Positions 1 through 11,796 of a stretch of DNA of 64,000 nucleotides are shown here, piece after piece. How positions within the stretch are numbered: position 1 is the stretch's first letter; every line of letters begins with the position of its first letter. A program made the translations under genes and the position numbers. Under the pieces are notes generated by a model that was given only the letters and a program-made list of their open reading frames with translations, was not told where the DNA came from and made no database searches. This DNA comes from Lytechinus pictus (Eukaryota; Echinodermata; Echinoidea; Temnopleuroida; Toxopneustidae), in contig NC_087247.1 in NCBI RefSeq assembly GCF_037042905.1, positions 61,217,920 to 61,281,919 of the forward strand, in the 5' to 3' direction.

Positions 1-1235
1 GGCAAAATGTCAGTCATTTTTGGAGGGAAAACTTTTGCTTGTCAATATTTCCTACGAAATATTTGCCCCCTCCCCTTTTGGAAAATCCTGGATCTGGCCC
101 TGATCACACCCCCCCCCAAATAAATAAATAAATAAACAGAATACTAGTGAATAAAACAAAATCAACTAATGGGAGAAAGAAAATTGATAAAATGGATTGA
201 TAATGATTTAGAACAGTAAAACAAAACACGTGAATTATGGAGGGTGTCTTCGCATTTTTGTATTTTTTATGCTTTTCTAAACTTCCAAGCATGTTGACAT
301 TTATTAATTATTCTATCCATTCTTGTTTGTTTCTGAAAACGGGATGTGTGCATGTATGTAATTCTTTTCAACAAATCTTGGCAACAAAACCGGCCGGGGG
401 GGGGGCAGCATCAATAAGTTAACTAAGTACATACCGGTACATGTAATTCAGAAAACGCAGAATTGCATACATGGGACTGAGTTTATTGATAAAACACAAA
501 TACGACTCTACTCACTTAGAATGGCTATAATAATGAATGCAGAGATATAAGGAAATATCCCATAAAATTTCTTGCATTCTTGTCAGTCTTCTATATTGAA
601 AAATCTATCAAAAATAATTTTACGTCTATAAACTTTGTATAAAAGAACAAATACTCTATGAAAGTAGACGACGTTGTTGTTCGGGGTTTCGCTTCGAAAG
701 TCGATGTGTAGAAAGGTCATGACCTGCGATCACGCGTTGAATCCATGGAATGCTTTGACCAATCAGATTGCTCTATTTACGTAACTCGTTTGAAGCTCGT
801 TTTGGACAGGCCCTCATAATGACTTGGCGGTATGTTTCCCTGGTTCCTGACTCTCCTCATTAATGAAAAACCATGAATTATGTCTCATTTTAAAGAGTGA
901 TAATTCAGCTTTACAACTGTTATTAAATTTGAAGGACGCAAGAATTATGAAATGGTATTATACGTCGTTAAAGCTGAATGATTTGAATTTTTCCGGGGGC
1001 AAAGTTCTAGGGCAGTTTACCTTACTAAGTTAATGAAATATGTCGATAATTATGGTATATATCGAATCCTTGATTCTTTCCCTTTCTATCGATATAATGT
1101 TTATGGTTTAAAACAGTAAATTAACCCGGTAAAACGCAGAGAAACTAGACCCTTGCGTTCCTCATTACGTATTCATGAACCGAGCGGTCACGAATACGAG
1201 CTGAATAAATACGTGCGAATTAGCTCGCGCGGCGG
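1..1235. other. AT-rich non-coding stretch
   Basis: No supportable gene is seen here. Open frames are under 65 codons and have no recognisable motif. A short C-run and (AATA)n tract lies near 110-135 and a G-run near 397-405. The stretch runs into the tandem repeat that starts near 1240. Confidence 0.6.
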
Positions 1236-1239
1236 AGTG

Positions 1240-2160
1240 ACAGTGACGGCCATTTTTCCGCCGACCAATTGTCAGATTGCTTGGAGCCAGCAATTTTTTT
1301 AATGAACACACCCAGATACCGATATACTACAAACTTCAGTGGCACATAATTATTATGTAAAATTCATGAAAATGAGTTAAATGATTTTTCATGGCGGCCA
1401 TCTTGGATTTCAAATGACGGCTGACCCGATGGTCAAATCGCTTGAGGCCGGCAATATTTGAAATCAGGGCCCAAAATTAAGCCTATATGCCAAATTTCAA
1501 TACCGCAGTTCATATAAAACTTGAGAAAATGATTGCAATAATATATCATGGCGGCCATCTTGGATTTCAAGATGGCGGCCATTTGGCCGCCGACCAAATG
1601 GTCAAATTGCTGGGGGCTGGCAATATTTGAAATCAGTGCCTAAAATACCCCAACATACCAAATTTCAGTGTCACACGTCATGTAAAACTCAAGAAAATGA
1701 CATTAATGATTTCTCATGGCGGCCATCTTGGATTTCAAAATGGCGGCCGACCCGATGGTCAAATCACTTGGGGCCGGCAATATTTGAAATCAGCACCCCA
1801 AATTAAGCCTATATGCCAAATTTCAATACCGCAGTTCATATAAAACTCGAGAAAATTATTGCAATAATATATCATGGCGGCCATCTTGGATTTCAAGAAG
1901 GCGGCCATTTTGCTGCCGACCAAATGGTCAAATTGCTGGGGGCCGGCAATATTTGAAATTAGTGCCTCAAAATACCCCTATATGCAAAATTTCAGTGTCA
2001 CATGCCATGTAAAACTCAACTTAAAATGACATTTAATGATTTTTCATGGCGGCCATCTTGGATTTCAAAATGGCAGCCGACCCGATGGTCAAATCGCTTG
2101 GGGCCGGCAATTTTTTAAATCAGCGCCCAAAAATACCCCAGTATGCCAAATTTCACACTT
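1240..2160 (+). repeat. Tandem repeat of ~165-bp units in an alternating A-B pattern
   Basis: The phrase TCATGGCGGCCATCTTGGAT recurs near 1389, 1548, 1717, 1873 and 2045, spaced about 160-170 bp. Units 1, 3 and 5 share the continuation GACCCGATGGTCAAATC. Units 2 and 4 share GCCGACCAAATGGTCAAATT. The array therefore has a higher-order period of about 330 bp. A more decayed B-type unit begins near 1240. No protein-coding role is seen, and the short open frame at 2036-2266 is only a translation of the repeat. Confidence 0.85.
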
Positions 2161-2511
2161 TCTGCCAGATCCAAGCATCTTGGTCATTTTTTGTCACATA
2201 ACCGCTCCACTAATGTGTGGTATCAGATCAATCAGAGAGCGCATCCTCAATAAAATGTTGCTATGATGACTGGATGAGGGTACGCGCCCTTCACAGAAAC
2301 AAATATAGTAATAGTAACGCTTGTTTGTGATGATCATATTGTTACGTAACAGTAACAAAAATATTGCGCAATAACATTACTCGTTAAGTAACAATAAGAA
2401 ATTTAAGCGATTGGATGATAGAACGAAGATCAAATTGGTTCAGAGATAATGATTCTCCCCCGAAAAATATTAAGTACGAATAGCTATTTTTTAGCAATAA
2501 GAGAAATATAT

Positions 2512-2613
2512 ATATAGGCGTAAAATAATCCAGGCATTGACGATAGACGTAGCTTTCAAGGTATCTCATTTAATGCTAGCTTTCGGCCAGTAGGGCCTTC
2601 ATCAGGCCTATAT
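2512..2613 (-). ncRNA. Hammerhead-ribozyme-like core (degenerate)
   Basis: On the - strand, CTGATGA (2599-2605) is followed by a short self-complementary stem, GGCC-loop-GGCC (2585-2597), and then GAAA (2581-2584). This is the conserved core order of hammerhead ribozymes. The eight bases before CTGATGA (ATATAGGC, 2606-2613) are exactly complementary to GCCTATAT downstream (2512-2519), as stem I would be. I see no NUH cleavage triplet directly before that strand and no clear stem III. It is probably a decayed remnant, such as those of Penelope-like elements or retrozymes, or a coincidence. Confidence 0.35.
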
Positions 2614-2968
2614 GTATTGAAACAAACAAAACAAAATAGAACAAATCCATACAAATAAAATTATTGTAACAACAAAGTAAATAAAGGGGAACAAAAGGAT
2701 AACAGTAAGATAACAAAACAAAGAGGAGGTAATGAATTAAACGAGATGGTTGGGTACAATAGAACAGGATTTGGTAACTTAAATTGTCTTTCTTCACCAC
2801 ATTATATATATATCAATGTTTTTCCCAGATTTTGGGAGCATCTCTCAGAGGCAGACAGAGACTTTTGTGTAGGAACCAACGTTTTCCCCCTTCCTCAATG
2901 TGTTACGAAATTTCCTCTTTGAATTACCTCCCCTCGTAGAAGCATATTAATTTGTTAGCATCCATAGG

Positions 2969-3427
2969 CCGGTTACACTTCGTAATTCCGAAGGTTCGTA
3001 ATTCCGAAGGTTCTTTATTCCGAAGGTTCGTAATTCCGAAACACGTAAATTGCCTATACCTCGATGTTCGTTAATCCGAAAACGTAAAAGGGTTCGTTAA
3101 TCCGAACATTTGTGGCGTTATTCCGAAGGTTCATTTTTCCGAAGGTTCGATAATCCGAAAACGAAATAAGGTTCGATGTTCCCAAAGTTCGTTAATCCGA
3201 AAACGAAATAAGGTTCGTTGTTCCGAAGGTTCGTTAGTCCGAAAACGAAATAAAGTTAGTTAATCATTTAGTTTTCGGACTAACGAACCTTCGGAATTAC
3301 GAACCTCATTTCTTTTTCGGATTAACAAACCTTCGGAATTACGAACCTCATTTCGTTTTCGGACTAACGAACCTTCGGAATAACGAACCTTCGGAAATAC
3401 GAACCTTCGGAATTACGAATGTATGCG
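2969..3427. mobile_element. Foldback element built from TTCGTAATTCCGAAGG-type units
   Basis: The left half repeats units such as TTCGTAATTCCGAAGG and TTCGTTAATCCGAAAACG. The right half from about 3265 holds the same units in inverse orientation, so the whole folds on itself near 3260. The direct repeat CCATAGG occurs immediately outside both ends (2962-2968 and 3428-3434), as a target duplication would. No coding capacity is seen. Confidence 0.65.
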
Positions 3428-3442
3428 CCATAGGTTTAGGCC

Positions 3443-4313
3443 TAGGGGAAGGCTGGGTAAGTTGGGCATAGGGGCAAGTTGAGCCACCACCCCTAGGCTA
3501 ATAATGAATGAGTCAGACATTGTGGTGGTGTCATCTATTGATGACCCATTACATAACCTTTATCCCCACCACATTATTATCAACTTTGAAACAATAAGTA
3601 CTTTTTCAGAGGGAAAAATACAAATTTCAGCCAAAAAAGTAAAAATGTGCGTGAAATAAATCAGTGCTTTTTACCCACACATGTCTTTAAACATAACAAA
3701 GAAATACGAACAAAATTGTTAGCCCAGGTATGGATTATCGTTCTTGTCATTAGTCTTTCACATGGTGGATGTATTAGAAATGTGTGGATGTGAAAATATT
3801 GCATGAAATTCGGACTGGGGTAATTTGAGCCAGCCAACATGGGGCAAGTTGAGCCATGGTAATTCTTATGGTAATGTATAATTAAAAAAACAAACAAACC
3901 TTAAAAAGTCATTGATAAGCAGGCAGAAAGGAGCAAATTCATATGACAGTTCTTTTACTTTTTGAGGATGTTAGTATTTATAGAGAATTAGCAAGTGAAA
4001 AGGCTTTAAATGAAAAATTGACATGTTGGTTCTTCCCGCATATACATTTTGTACATAGTTTTTGTGGCTCAACTTACCCCAGAAGGTGGCACAACTTACC
4101 CCACAGATGGGGCAAGTTGAGCCATTTGACGTCGTTTTTTTTTCAAAGGTAACAATGACTTCCAGTGTGGGGGTAGAAAGTTATTTATAGGTGAAAAATA
4201 TTTCCTAAGAATTAAATTTAAAGGCAAGGTACTTATTTCTACAAGATTATTTTTCATATCAATTCTAACATGCAAAATGCAAAAAGTGTCACAACTTACC
4301 CCGCCTTCCCCTA
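3443..4313. mobile_element. MITE-like element with 22-bp terminal inverted repeats
   Basis: The left end (3443-3464, TAGGGGAAGGCTGGGTAAGT...) and the reverse complement of the right end (4292-4313) match at 21 of 22 bases. Inside, the phrase GGGGCAAGTTGAGCC recurs in both orientations near 3470, 3842, 4070 and 4110. The internal open frames are short and motif-free. I could not define a clear target duplication, so the transposon superfamily is open. Confidence 0.65.
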
Positions 4314-5090
4314 CCCTAATAACGCTAGTATCATTTTTAATTTGTACAGTCTCACGCAGTATCAAAATTGTCTTCCCTTCTATAAAGGCTTTCCATGTCT
4401 TAGATTTTTTTTAAATATTTTTTTACATTTAATATGTCACACTCTTGTATGTATCTTGATTAATTATTGGGTTTTCTAATAATTTGCCTTCTTGTATTTC
4501 AATCTACTGAAATTCTTTATTACACCTTCATATAATTAATTAATTACCATTCTCCATTTCGTGTAAAGCTTTTAACTTGGTTCATGTCACAGACCAATTC
4601 TTTGAATGTGTGTTTGATTCGTGATTGATTATTTGATTTTCTAATGCTTTGCCATACGATCCCATTCTTTATATTGCTTAATTTTTCTGTTACACATAAA
4701 TTCAATTACTTTTCTTTATATGGTAGCTTAAATTCAGTTGATATCTATAAGTCGTTTCCTTAAATAAACTTTGGGTATGAATCTTGATTCTTTTTTTTTC
4801 TGTTATATACTTACTTTGCTGTTTTTGTTTTTGTTAAACCCGCACATAACCGTGACTAATGTCATGTACAACAATTCATTTCAGACTCTCAAAATTCAAT
4901 AAATTGACCTACCATCTCTGTCTCTAATTTGATAAATGACTAATTCCTGATTTGACACAATCTGCATTTTTTTAAGTATAAAATTCGATAACCTTGTTTT
5001 TTTTTCTCTCTTCATATTACGATGAATTTTAATTTATATAGAAGTATTGTAATTACATGTTTGAATTTATTGCTATTTTGTGTTATTCCA
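4314..5090. other. AT-rich stretch, nothing seen
   Basis: Very T-rich intergenic sequence with short homopolymer runs. No gene, RNA or clear repeat is visible. Confidence 0.5.
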
Positions 5091-5096
5091 TGTAGG

Positions 5097-5168
5097 CACC
5101 AGCCAATGTGGAGAACCTCTCGACAGAATTTTCAATTCTTTTAGGTGATCCCCAGGCATTGGCTGGTG
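5097..5168. repeat. Short inverted repeat (hairpin)
   Basis: CACCAGCCAATG at the left is the reverse complement of CATTGGCTGGTG at the right, with about 48 bp between them. It may be a small non-autonomous element. No further assignment is possible. Confidence 0.55.
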
Positions 5169-5240
5169 CTCAATTTTAAATTTCTTCTGTAATGTTTTTA
5201 TTGTTGTCATGTTTTCTTGCCTGGAAAGGAAATAAATGAA

Positions 5241-5242
5241 TA

Positions 5243-5282
<40 letters not shown>

Positions 5283-5288
5283 ATATAT
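5241..5288. repeat. (AT)n(GT)n compound microsatellite
   Basis: A run of AT dinucleotides passes directly into GT dinucleotides and back into TATATA. Confidence 0.9.
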
Positions 5289-5329
5289 GTTTGTGATCCT
5301 GAACAAGATGCGTATATAACGAAATAATT

Positions 5330-6165
5330 ACTGTGAGCGCGAAGCGCAAGCTGAAAAATTTTGTCACCCCGACCTAAGAACTGGACATTCCAACCACTTT
5401 TTGTAATCATGAACAGGATAGGTATATAACTAAACATTTGATGCGAGCGCGAAGCGCGAGCTGGAAAAATGAGATTTAGTCCTAAAATGGAACACTTGTT
5501 CATGTTTTGTAAATCATGAAAAGGATGGGTAAGTGTATTTTCCTACATTAATAATGGGAGCGCGAAAGTGGATAATTCAAGCAAGTTTTAAATAAAGAAC
5601 AAGCTGTGTATCTCAATCGTGCGCGTGTTTTAGATTTAGACCTAGAATCTGGGCATTCTAAATACATTTATTTTATTTTGAAAATCAATAATGCGAGCAC
5701 GAAGCGTGAGCTGAAAAAGAAGAGATATTCCGATCTGAAGGGTCAATTTAAGCATTATTAGGTAGTAGGTATAGGTAAATTAGGTGTAGGTGTAGGTAAA
5801 TTGTGAAGTGGTTACGGTTAGCATTTAATAAACGGTGCGAGCGCGAAGCGAGAGCTGAATTTTTTAATTATTATTTTTGCCCTAGGATCGGGACATTTTG
5901 TCATAATATAAAAAATAATGACTACCTTCCTATTTCTCTTCCTTAACTCAAGATGAACTTGTCGATATTACATTCTGAAAAAGGGATAATGTAAGTATTA
6001 GGAATTCATGGATATGTTATTATCTTATTTAATGAGCCTTATGAGAGCGCGAAATTTGTTGATATTAAGACCTGAAAACTGGACATTTTAAGCAATTTTT
6101 AATTATGAATAGGATGCATGGGTTCATAAATTTTTAAACAATGAGAGCGCAAATCGCGAGTCGAA
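5330..6165 (+). repeat. Array of degenerate ~110-150-bp repeats with a GAGCGCGAAGCGCGAGC core
   Basis: The imperfectly palindromic core GAGCGCGAAGCGCGAGCTG occurs near 5335, 5445, 5694, 5837, 6047 and 6144 with varying decay. It is usually followed by a phrase like ACCTAAGAACTGGACATTC and by ATCATGAACAGGATAGGTAT. The same unit occurs in the opposite orientation at 9133-11160. Confidence 0.75.
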
Positions 6166-6365
6166 ATTTATGATACTGTCATGAAAAGGGGAATTTTAAG
6201 TATTTTTTAAAATCAACTAAGAGGTATACATAACTCACCTGGATCCGCCCATAAAAAAGCATTTGCCATTTTCTTGTTATTCATTGGCAAAAAAGAATGC
6301 CTATAATATATTGAAATTCCTGCGTAAATGTACCTTAACAAAAATTCCAATGATAGATGGAATCA

Positions 6366-6388
6366 TTTCCGCGCGGAGCGCGCGGAAA
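6366..6388. repeat. Perfect GC-rich palindrome
   Basis: TTTCCGCGCG and CGCGCGGAAA form a perfect 10-bp stem around a 3-base GAG loop, in otherwise AT-rich DNA. It may be a relic of the neighbouring GCGCG repeats. Confidence 0.7.
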
Positions 6389-6528
6389 ATCATAATTTTG
6401 TATTGTATTATAAATGTAAAAACCAAATTTTATACTGTATTTGGAAATTTGCCAATTTCTATGTAACTTTATATTTTTATTTTCTTTTTGCACTTACGGA
6501 ATTATTGGGGTGGCAAAACACTATGCTT

Positions 6529-6601
6529 GCCCCCCCCCCTCCGAATATTTTCGTTGGTGGGGCGATCGCCCCCTGCCCCCCCCCCCCCCCCCCCCCCCCC
6601 A
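6529..6601. repeat. Poly-C low-complexity tract
   Basis: Two long C-runs are separated by a short TCCGAATATTTT-containing spacer. Run length may be unreliable in the assembly. Confidence 0.8.
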
Positions 6602-7020
6602 GGATCGACTCCTCTGTGCGTCATTACTGTTGTGCGTTAAAGGGATGGTCCAGGCTGGAAATATTTATATCTCAATAAATAGATTAAATTTCACAAAGCA
6701 AAATGCTGACAATCATTTACAGTGTGACAATTTTTCATATTTATTTTAATGTTTGATATTACAAATATATAATTTTAGAGGATTATTTCTAAGTGTAAAG
6801 TTTGTTTTGATACGCACTGTATTTATTGTCCCACTGTCACAATCGTTCCGTGCAAGCCTTGCGTGTGACTTGCGGGTGGCTATTTTTGCTATACCAGCAG
6901 CAGGTCACCGCATTGACGGTATCTCGCTTCTATTTCACAGGCAGCTGCCCGCAGAGCCGCAACGCAGTTCTAAACATGCTCAAAACTTTGTGGCGGGTGA
7001 GTTGCAATGGTGTAACAGGC

Positions 7021-7259
<239 letters not shown>

Positions 7260-7532
7260 AAAGGGGGAAAGGAAAGGGAAAGGGAAAAAGTAAAAAGTAA
7301 ACTAAAACAAACATATTAAAAAAGTGAAAACGGGAAAAGCCAAAAGAGAGAAGAACGTGTGAGAAAGAAAAAAAAATCACCCTGAAATACTTTATACAGC
7401 ATGATTAAAGTAAGAGAGAGAAAGACAAGGAATATCGGGAAATGAATAATGTAGAATGGAATAACCAAAAGGTAAATTGAAAAATGAATTAGTTCAGGTG
7501 CGGTTCCAGACTAAAAGTTTTTATTTATTTCA

Positions 7533-7568
7533 TTTTTTTTTTTTTTTTTTTTTTTGGGGGGGGGGGGG
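7533..7568. repeat. T-run followed by G-run
   Basis: About 23 T followed by about 13 G. This low-complexity junction is prone to length error. Confidence 0.85.
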
Positions 7569-7569
7569 C

Positions 7570-9125
7570 TTCTGGGGGCTTGAGACATTTTCGACGTTGG
7601 TTTATTCAATACAATGAAAATAGCCTATTGTGGGTAGCTTTATACTGACCAAGCAGGTAGTCCCCCTCCTCCAAAAATATTTCTAATATGCAAGGGCGTA
7701 GCGACCGAGCGAAACAAAATCACATTTTCAAAATGCTTGTGATTTTTTTATATACATGCATCAGGCCCTGATGGGTGTTATAAATGTGATGAGGGCATTC
7801 AACCGATGACTTTTAACGATGATAAGGGGGGGAGGACTGGTTATCAGGAAACGGGTTTGTGTTGTTACTCTCTCCAGGCGTTTTTTTTTTTTTAAGAGCG
7901 ATTTTCTCAAAATTAGAGAGTTTGAAAGTAAAAAGTATAATAGAACATGGCAGGAGATGGGTTTTAATGTCTATGCTATGACACCTCTTAAAATATTACG
8001 AGCAAATGTGGTGACTAGGGATATTTTTTTAAGTGATCTAAACCTTGCATTTTGAGCTCTTAATGAACTTCCAAATAAACGTAAATAAATCTAAAACATC
8101 GTTAAATTATTGAATGGGATACTCCACGTGCATATAGGCTGTAAAAGAATACGACCTAATGATCACTGCCCTGTAAAAATCCCCACAAAACTCTATACAC
8201 AATAGAGTATTGTAGAGAATAGAGTCAAATCATTCAACATGTTGCTTCTATTGTGGGGCAGGGGCAAGAAGCGATAGCCATGAAAATATAGAGGATGCGG
8301 CAAACATATCGATTTGCCCTGCCCAATAATTTAGACAAAATTAAAAATTTATGAATCTATCGAAAAAAATGTGTTTCAAGAAACATCTGAAAGCAAAATA
8401 AAACCAGCAAACTTGACGTAAAAATATTATTAAGTATATAACATTGTATTTTTTTCGGTGAGCTTCACGTGCAAAAATCTTCATTTTAATTTGGCGCGCT
8501 CTTTGTCTTTACTCCCTCTCGCCATCCGAAACATGGATCGACACTTCCGACTCTAAACTATATGATTCAAATAAGTTTAGCCTCAATCAGGGAGTATATA
8601 GCGACAAAGCCATTTTCTAAGAAAAATATCATAATTAGGAATGAAAACAAAATCGGATTTCGGACAGTTTTAGAGTTAAAACTTCAATTTTGATTTTAGA
8701 GCACTTGCACTAGCGTACCTGCAGACTGCCCCCCTGACGAGTCACGAAGAAAAACAAAAAAAGAAGGAAGCGAAAAAAGGGAAAGAAAAAAGAAAAGAGG
8801 TAAAAGGAAAGAGAGAAAAGGGGAAGGGAAAAAGAAGAAAGAGTTTAAGAGAAAGGGGAAAACAAAAACTGGACTGCAGACTGTCGGAAAAAACTGTCGG
8901 GCACACGGGGCTGTTCAAACTGTTTCGGTTTTTTAGTTCCACCATCTTTGTCGGTAAATGTCAATTAAATTGTACACTTTTATCGGTAAATTGTGATTTT
9001 TACGCAATGCGACTTTTAGAGCTCTCTGTACCGATAGTGAGGACGGACTGGGCTGACCAGGGACAGGAAAAAGTTAGAGAACCACTTTTAGGTAATTTAA
9101 TTATAACAATAATATGTAAAGTTTT
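7570..9125. other. Non-coding stretch, no gene seen
   Basis: Short frames only, with no protein motif. A purine-rich A/G tract lies at 8742-8870. Fragments resembling element ends, such as GCGTAGCG near 7686 and GCGTACCTGCAG near 8713, suggest old transposons. Confidence 0.5.
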
Positions 9126-9132
9126 CAGGTTT

Positions 9133-11160
9133 AGCTCGCGCTTCGCGCCCACACCAAATAATTATTTTCAACTACCATCTTGTTCATATTTTTTTAAGTG
9201 CTTAGAATGTCCACTTTTCAGGGGGGAATATCTCAAATTTTCAGCTTGCTCTTCGCGCTCGCATCAATTAATTATTCAGTTAGAAACCTATTTGTTCATG
9301 GTTACTAAAAGTGCTTAGAATGTCCAGTTCTTAAGTCGGAATATCAAAAGTTGTAGCTCGCGCTTCGTGCCCGCACGACTGTTTAGAAACCCATCCTGTA
9401 AGACTGCTTAGAATGTCTAGTGTCCAGTTAGGAATATCAAAATCCTCAGCTCGCGCTTCACGCTCGCATAATTTATTAAGGAAGATACCCATCCTATTCA
9501 TAATTAAGTGCACAAAATGTATTGTTTTAGGTCTAGATTTTTAGAAAAAATTCAGCTCGCGCTTCGCACTCGCAATTATTATTTTTATATTATTATTTTT
9601 AACTGATTTCAATGTCAATACCTATTTTGTAACGTCTCCAAATGAGCAGAATTGGGAACATAATGTAAACACCTTTAAAAGAAAGAAGTATTTTAATATA
9701 AACATTGTAATTACCCACTTGATTAGAAATATATCGATCACGATCCAATACATTTCATTTCTGGAATGATATACAAATAAAGAATTAATTTCGACAATAA
9801 AGTGCAATCGCCCGATAGCAAATATCAGTAGTAGCAAGATCCCAACTGTTTTATTGGGCACCCCCTGGGTAACCTTTCCAACCCTCAGTGCCACTGCCAG
9901 ACCTACACATCCAAACGTATATGGGGGGGGGGGTGGGCTGCAAAATGCAGGGCAACGAGGACTGCGAGGTGCCCAAATATCCTCGTGTATTGGTAATTTT
10001 ATGACCAAATGTATAATTTCTGCACGTTTCACATCATGTAAAAAGGCTAAATAATAATTGAGAAAAAAAACTGAGAAGTTATTCGGGCAATGATTATCAG
10101 CCCCCCCCTGAAAAGTGTGCCTATATACGTCCATGCCTACTACCCCCCCCCCCCACCTTGCTCATTCTTGTCGTTTGCCCCCCCCCCCCCTGACGAAATA
10201 TGCCAGGTACGCCACTGAGCACTTGACGATCATGGATGTAATATTGTATCAAACATAATTTGCTCAGGGCCTATCATTATCCTCATTGTATAGTGCTCGC
10301 ATTGTCTGTTTAACGAGACCTATTATATCCTGTTGTACTAAAACCACCCGTTTTCAAGTCAACATACACCAAATGTATTTCCTCGCACTTCGAGTTATTA
10401 TTGTTTTATGTAGTGACACATGCTTGTTTTTCATGACTACTTAAAGTGATCGCCCCAAGGTCATATTAAACATTTTCTTCCATGCTTGCGTTCGCATTAG
10501 TGGTTTGGTGAGATTATGTATTCTCTCCATGAATTCCTAAAATCAGCCTTAAAATGTTCCTTTTTCTGATCTAAATATAAAAAATTTTCAGCTCGCACTT
10601 CGCGCTCGCATCATTTGGTTAGTGAAATACGTATGGTCTTAGTGCATTCCTACAAACAAGCCTTAGAATGCCCCTCTTCACTATGAATTTCCTAAATTTT
10701 CAGCTCGCGCTTCGCGCTCGCAACATTTGATTATTATGCGCACTGGCGTAAATCCTTTCGTCACACCTATTGTTCAGGGGTGATGATCTATTCTTCCATC
10801 CCCCCCACTTGAATAGAATGACGTCACAGATTTACGCCCATGATTATGCGTATGATAATCATGATTACAAAAAGTGCTTCATGTGTTCAGATGTAATTCA
10901 AACAAAATCAGCAAGCGCTTGGCACTCGCATTAGATGACTATGGTGAGATATGTATACTCTTAACACTGCTTAATGGATTCCAAAAATATAGTCCTTAAA
11001 ATGTCCCTGTTTGGGGTCAATGTATACAAAAATTTCAGCTCGCGCTTCGCGCTCGCATTGTTTAGCGAGACAGGTATCGTTTCATGATTACAAAAATTTG
11101 ATTATAATGTCCCTTTTTAGCTCTGAATATCAAAAATATTTTCAGCTCGCGCTCGCATTA
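9133..11160 (-). repeat. Inverted array of the GCGCGAAGCGCGAGC repeat
   Basis: GCTCGCGCTTCGCGCTCGC or close variants recur near 9134, 9244, 9356, 9449, 9555, 10591, 10703, 11038 and 11142. They are the reverse complement of the 5330-6165 array. Units of about 100-115 bp also share AAGTGCTTAGAATGTCC and ATATCAAAA. The part between about 9600 and 10560 is unrelated filler with G- and C-runs. A small MITE interrupts the array at 10741-10842. Confidence 0.8.
10741..10842. mobile_element. 102-bp MITE with 8-bp target duplication (hAT-like)
   Basis: The ends CACTGGCGTAAATC and GATTTACGCCCATG are inverted repeats matching at 12 of 14 positions. The direct repeat ATTATGCG lies just outside each end (10733-10740 and 10843-10850). 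An 8-bp duplication is the established hallmark of hAT transposition. The element has no coding capacity and is inserted in the GCGCG repeat array. Confidence 0.75.
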
Positions 11161-11518
11161 TTAATAAGTGAGATACATATCCGTTTGATGGCACTGTCCT
11201 TAAAATGTCTCTATTAGGTCAGTATACCTGGCAACTGAGCACGCGAAAGCTCGCTCACTATAAGTGACTCAAAATATTTACTGGTACCCCCCCCCCCCAT
11301 GCCGAGATCCACGTTATACCGTTATACGTACGCCACTGTCACTACATAAAACAATAATAACTCGAAGTGCGAGGAAGCATTATTGACTTGAAAATTGGAT
11401 GTGCGAGCACCAGAAATAATGAACACATATAGGCCCTCTATAAGCAAATTATGTTTGATAAAGTTATGAAACTTAATATATGATAAAATAAAATATAATA
11501 TATGATATACAATAATGA

Positions 11519-11796
11519 TGATGAAAAAAAAAATGATGATGAAAATCCATATTTTATTGTTCGAAATATAGGAAATGAAATACTCCGAAAATTTGCTTTG
11601 CCCAATTGATCGTGGGCCCGGCAGCCGCTGTGCAGCGCCAGATCGACGAGGCTCTATCCCCTTAATCGTTGAACGCCAAACTGGGTAGCAGCAACTCCCA
11701 TCTTTTAACGTCTTTTGGTCTGACGCGGCTTGGGTTTGAACCCCCGACCTCCCGGTTGTGAGACGGACGCTCTACCAACTGAGCCAACACACCGGT
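11519..11796 (-). mobile_element. tRNA-derived SINE (family 1)
   Basis: Read on the - strand, it begins ACCGGTGTGTTGGCTCAG. It holds an A-box-like segment (TGGCTCAGTTGG) and a B-box (GGTTCAAACCC) at tRNA-like spacing, followed by an unrelated body and a tail with TTCGAACAATAAAA and ATC repeats. A second copy with the same head, body and tail is at 44651-44892, so this is a SINE and not a functional tRNA gene. Its start lies 11 bp from the target duplication of the LTR element. Confidence 0.85.
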
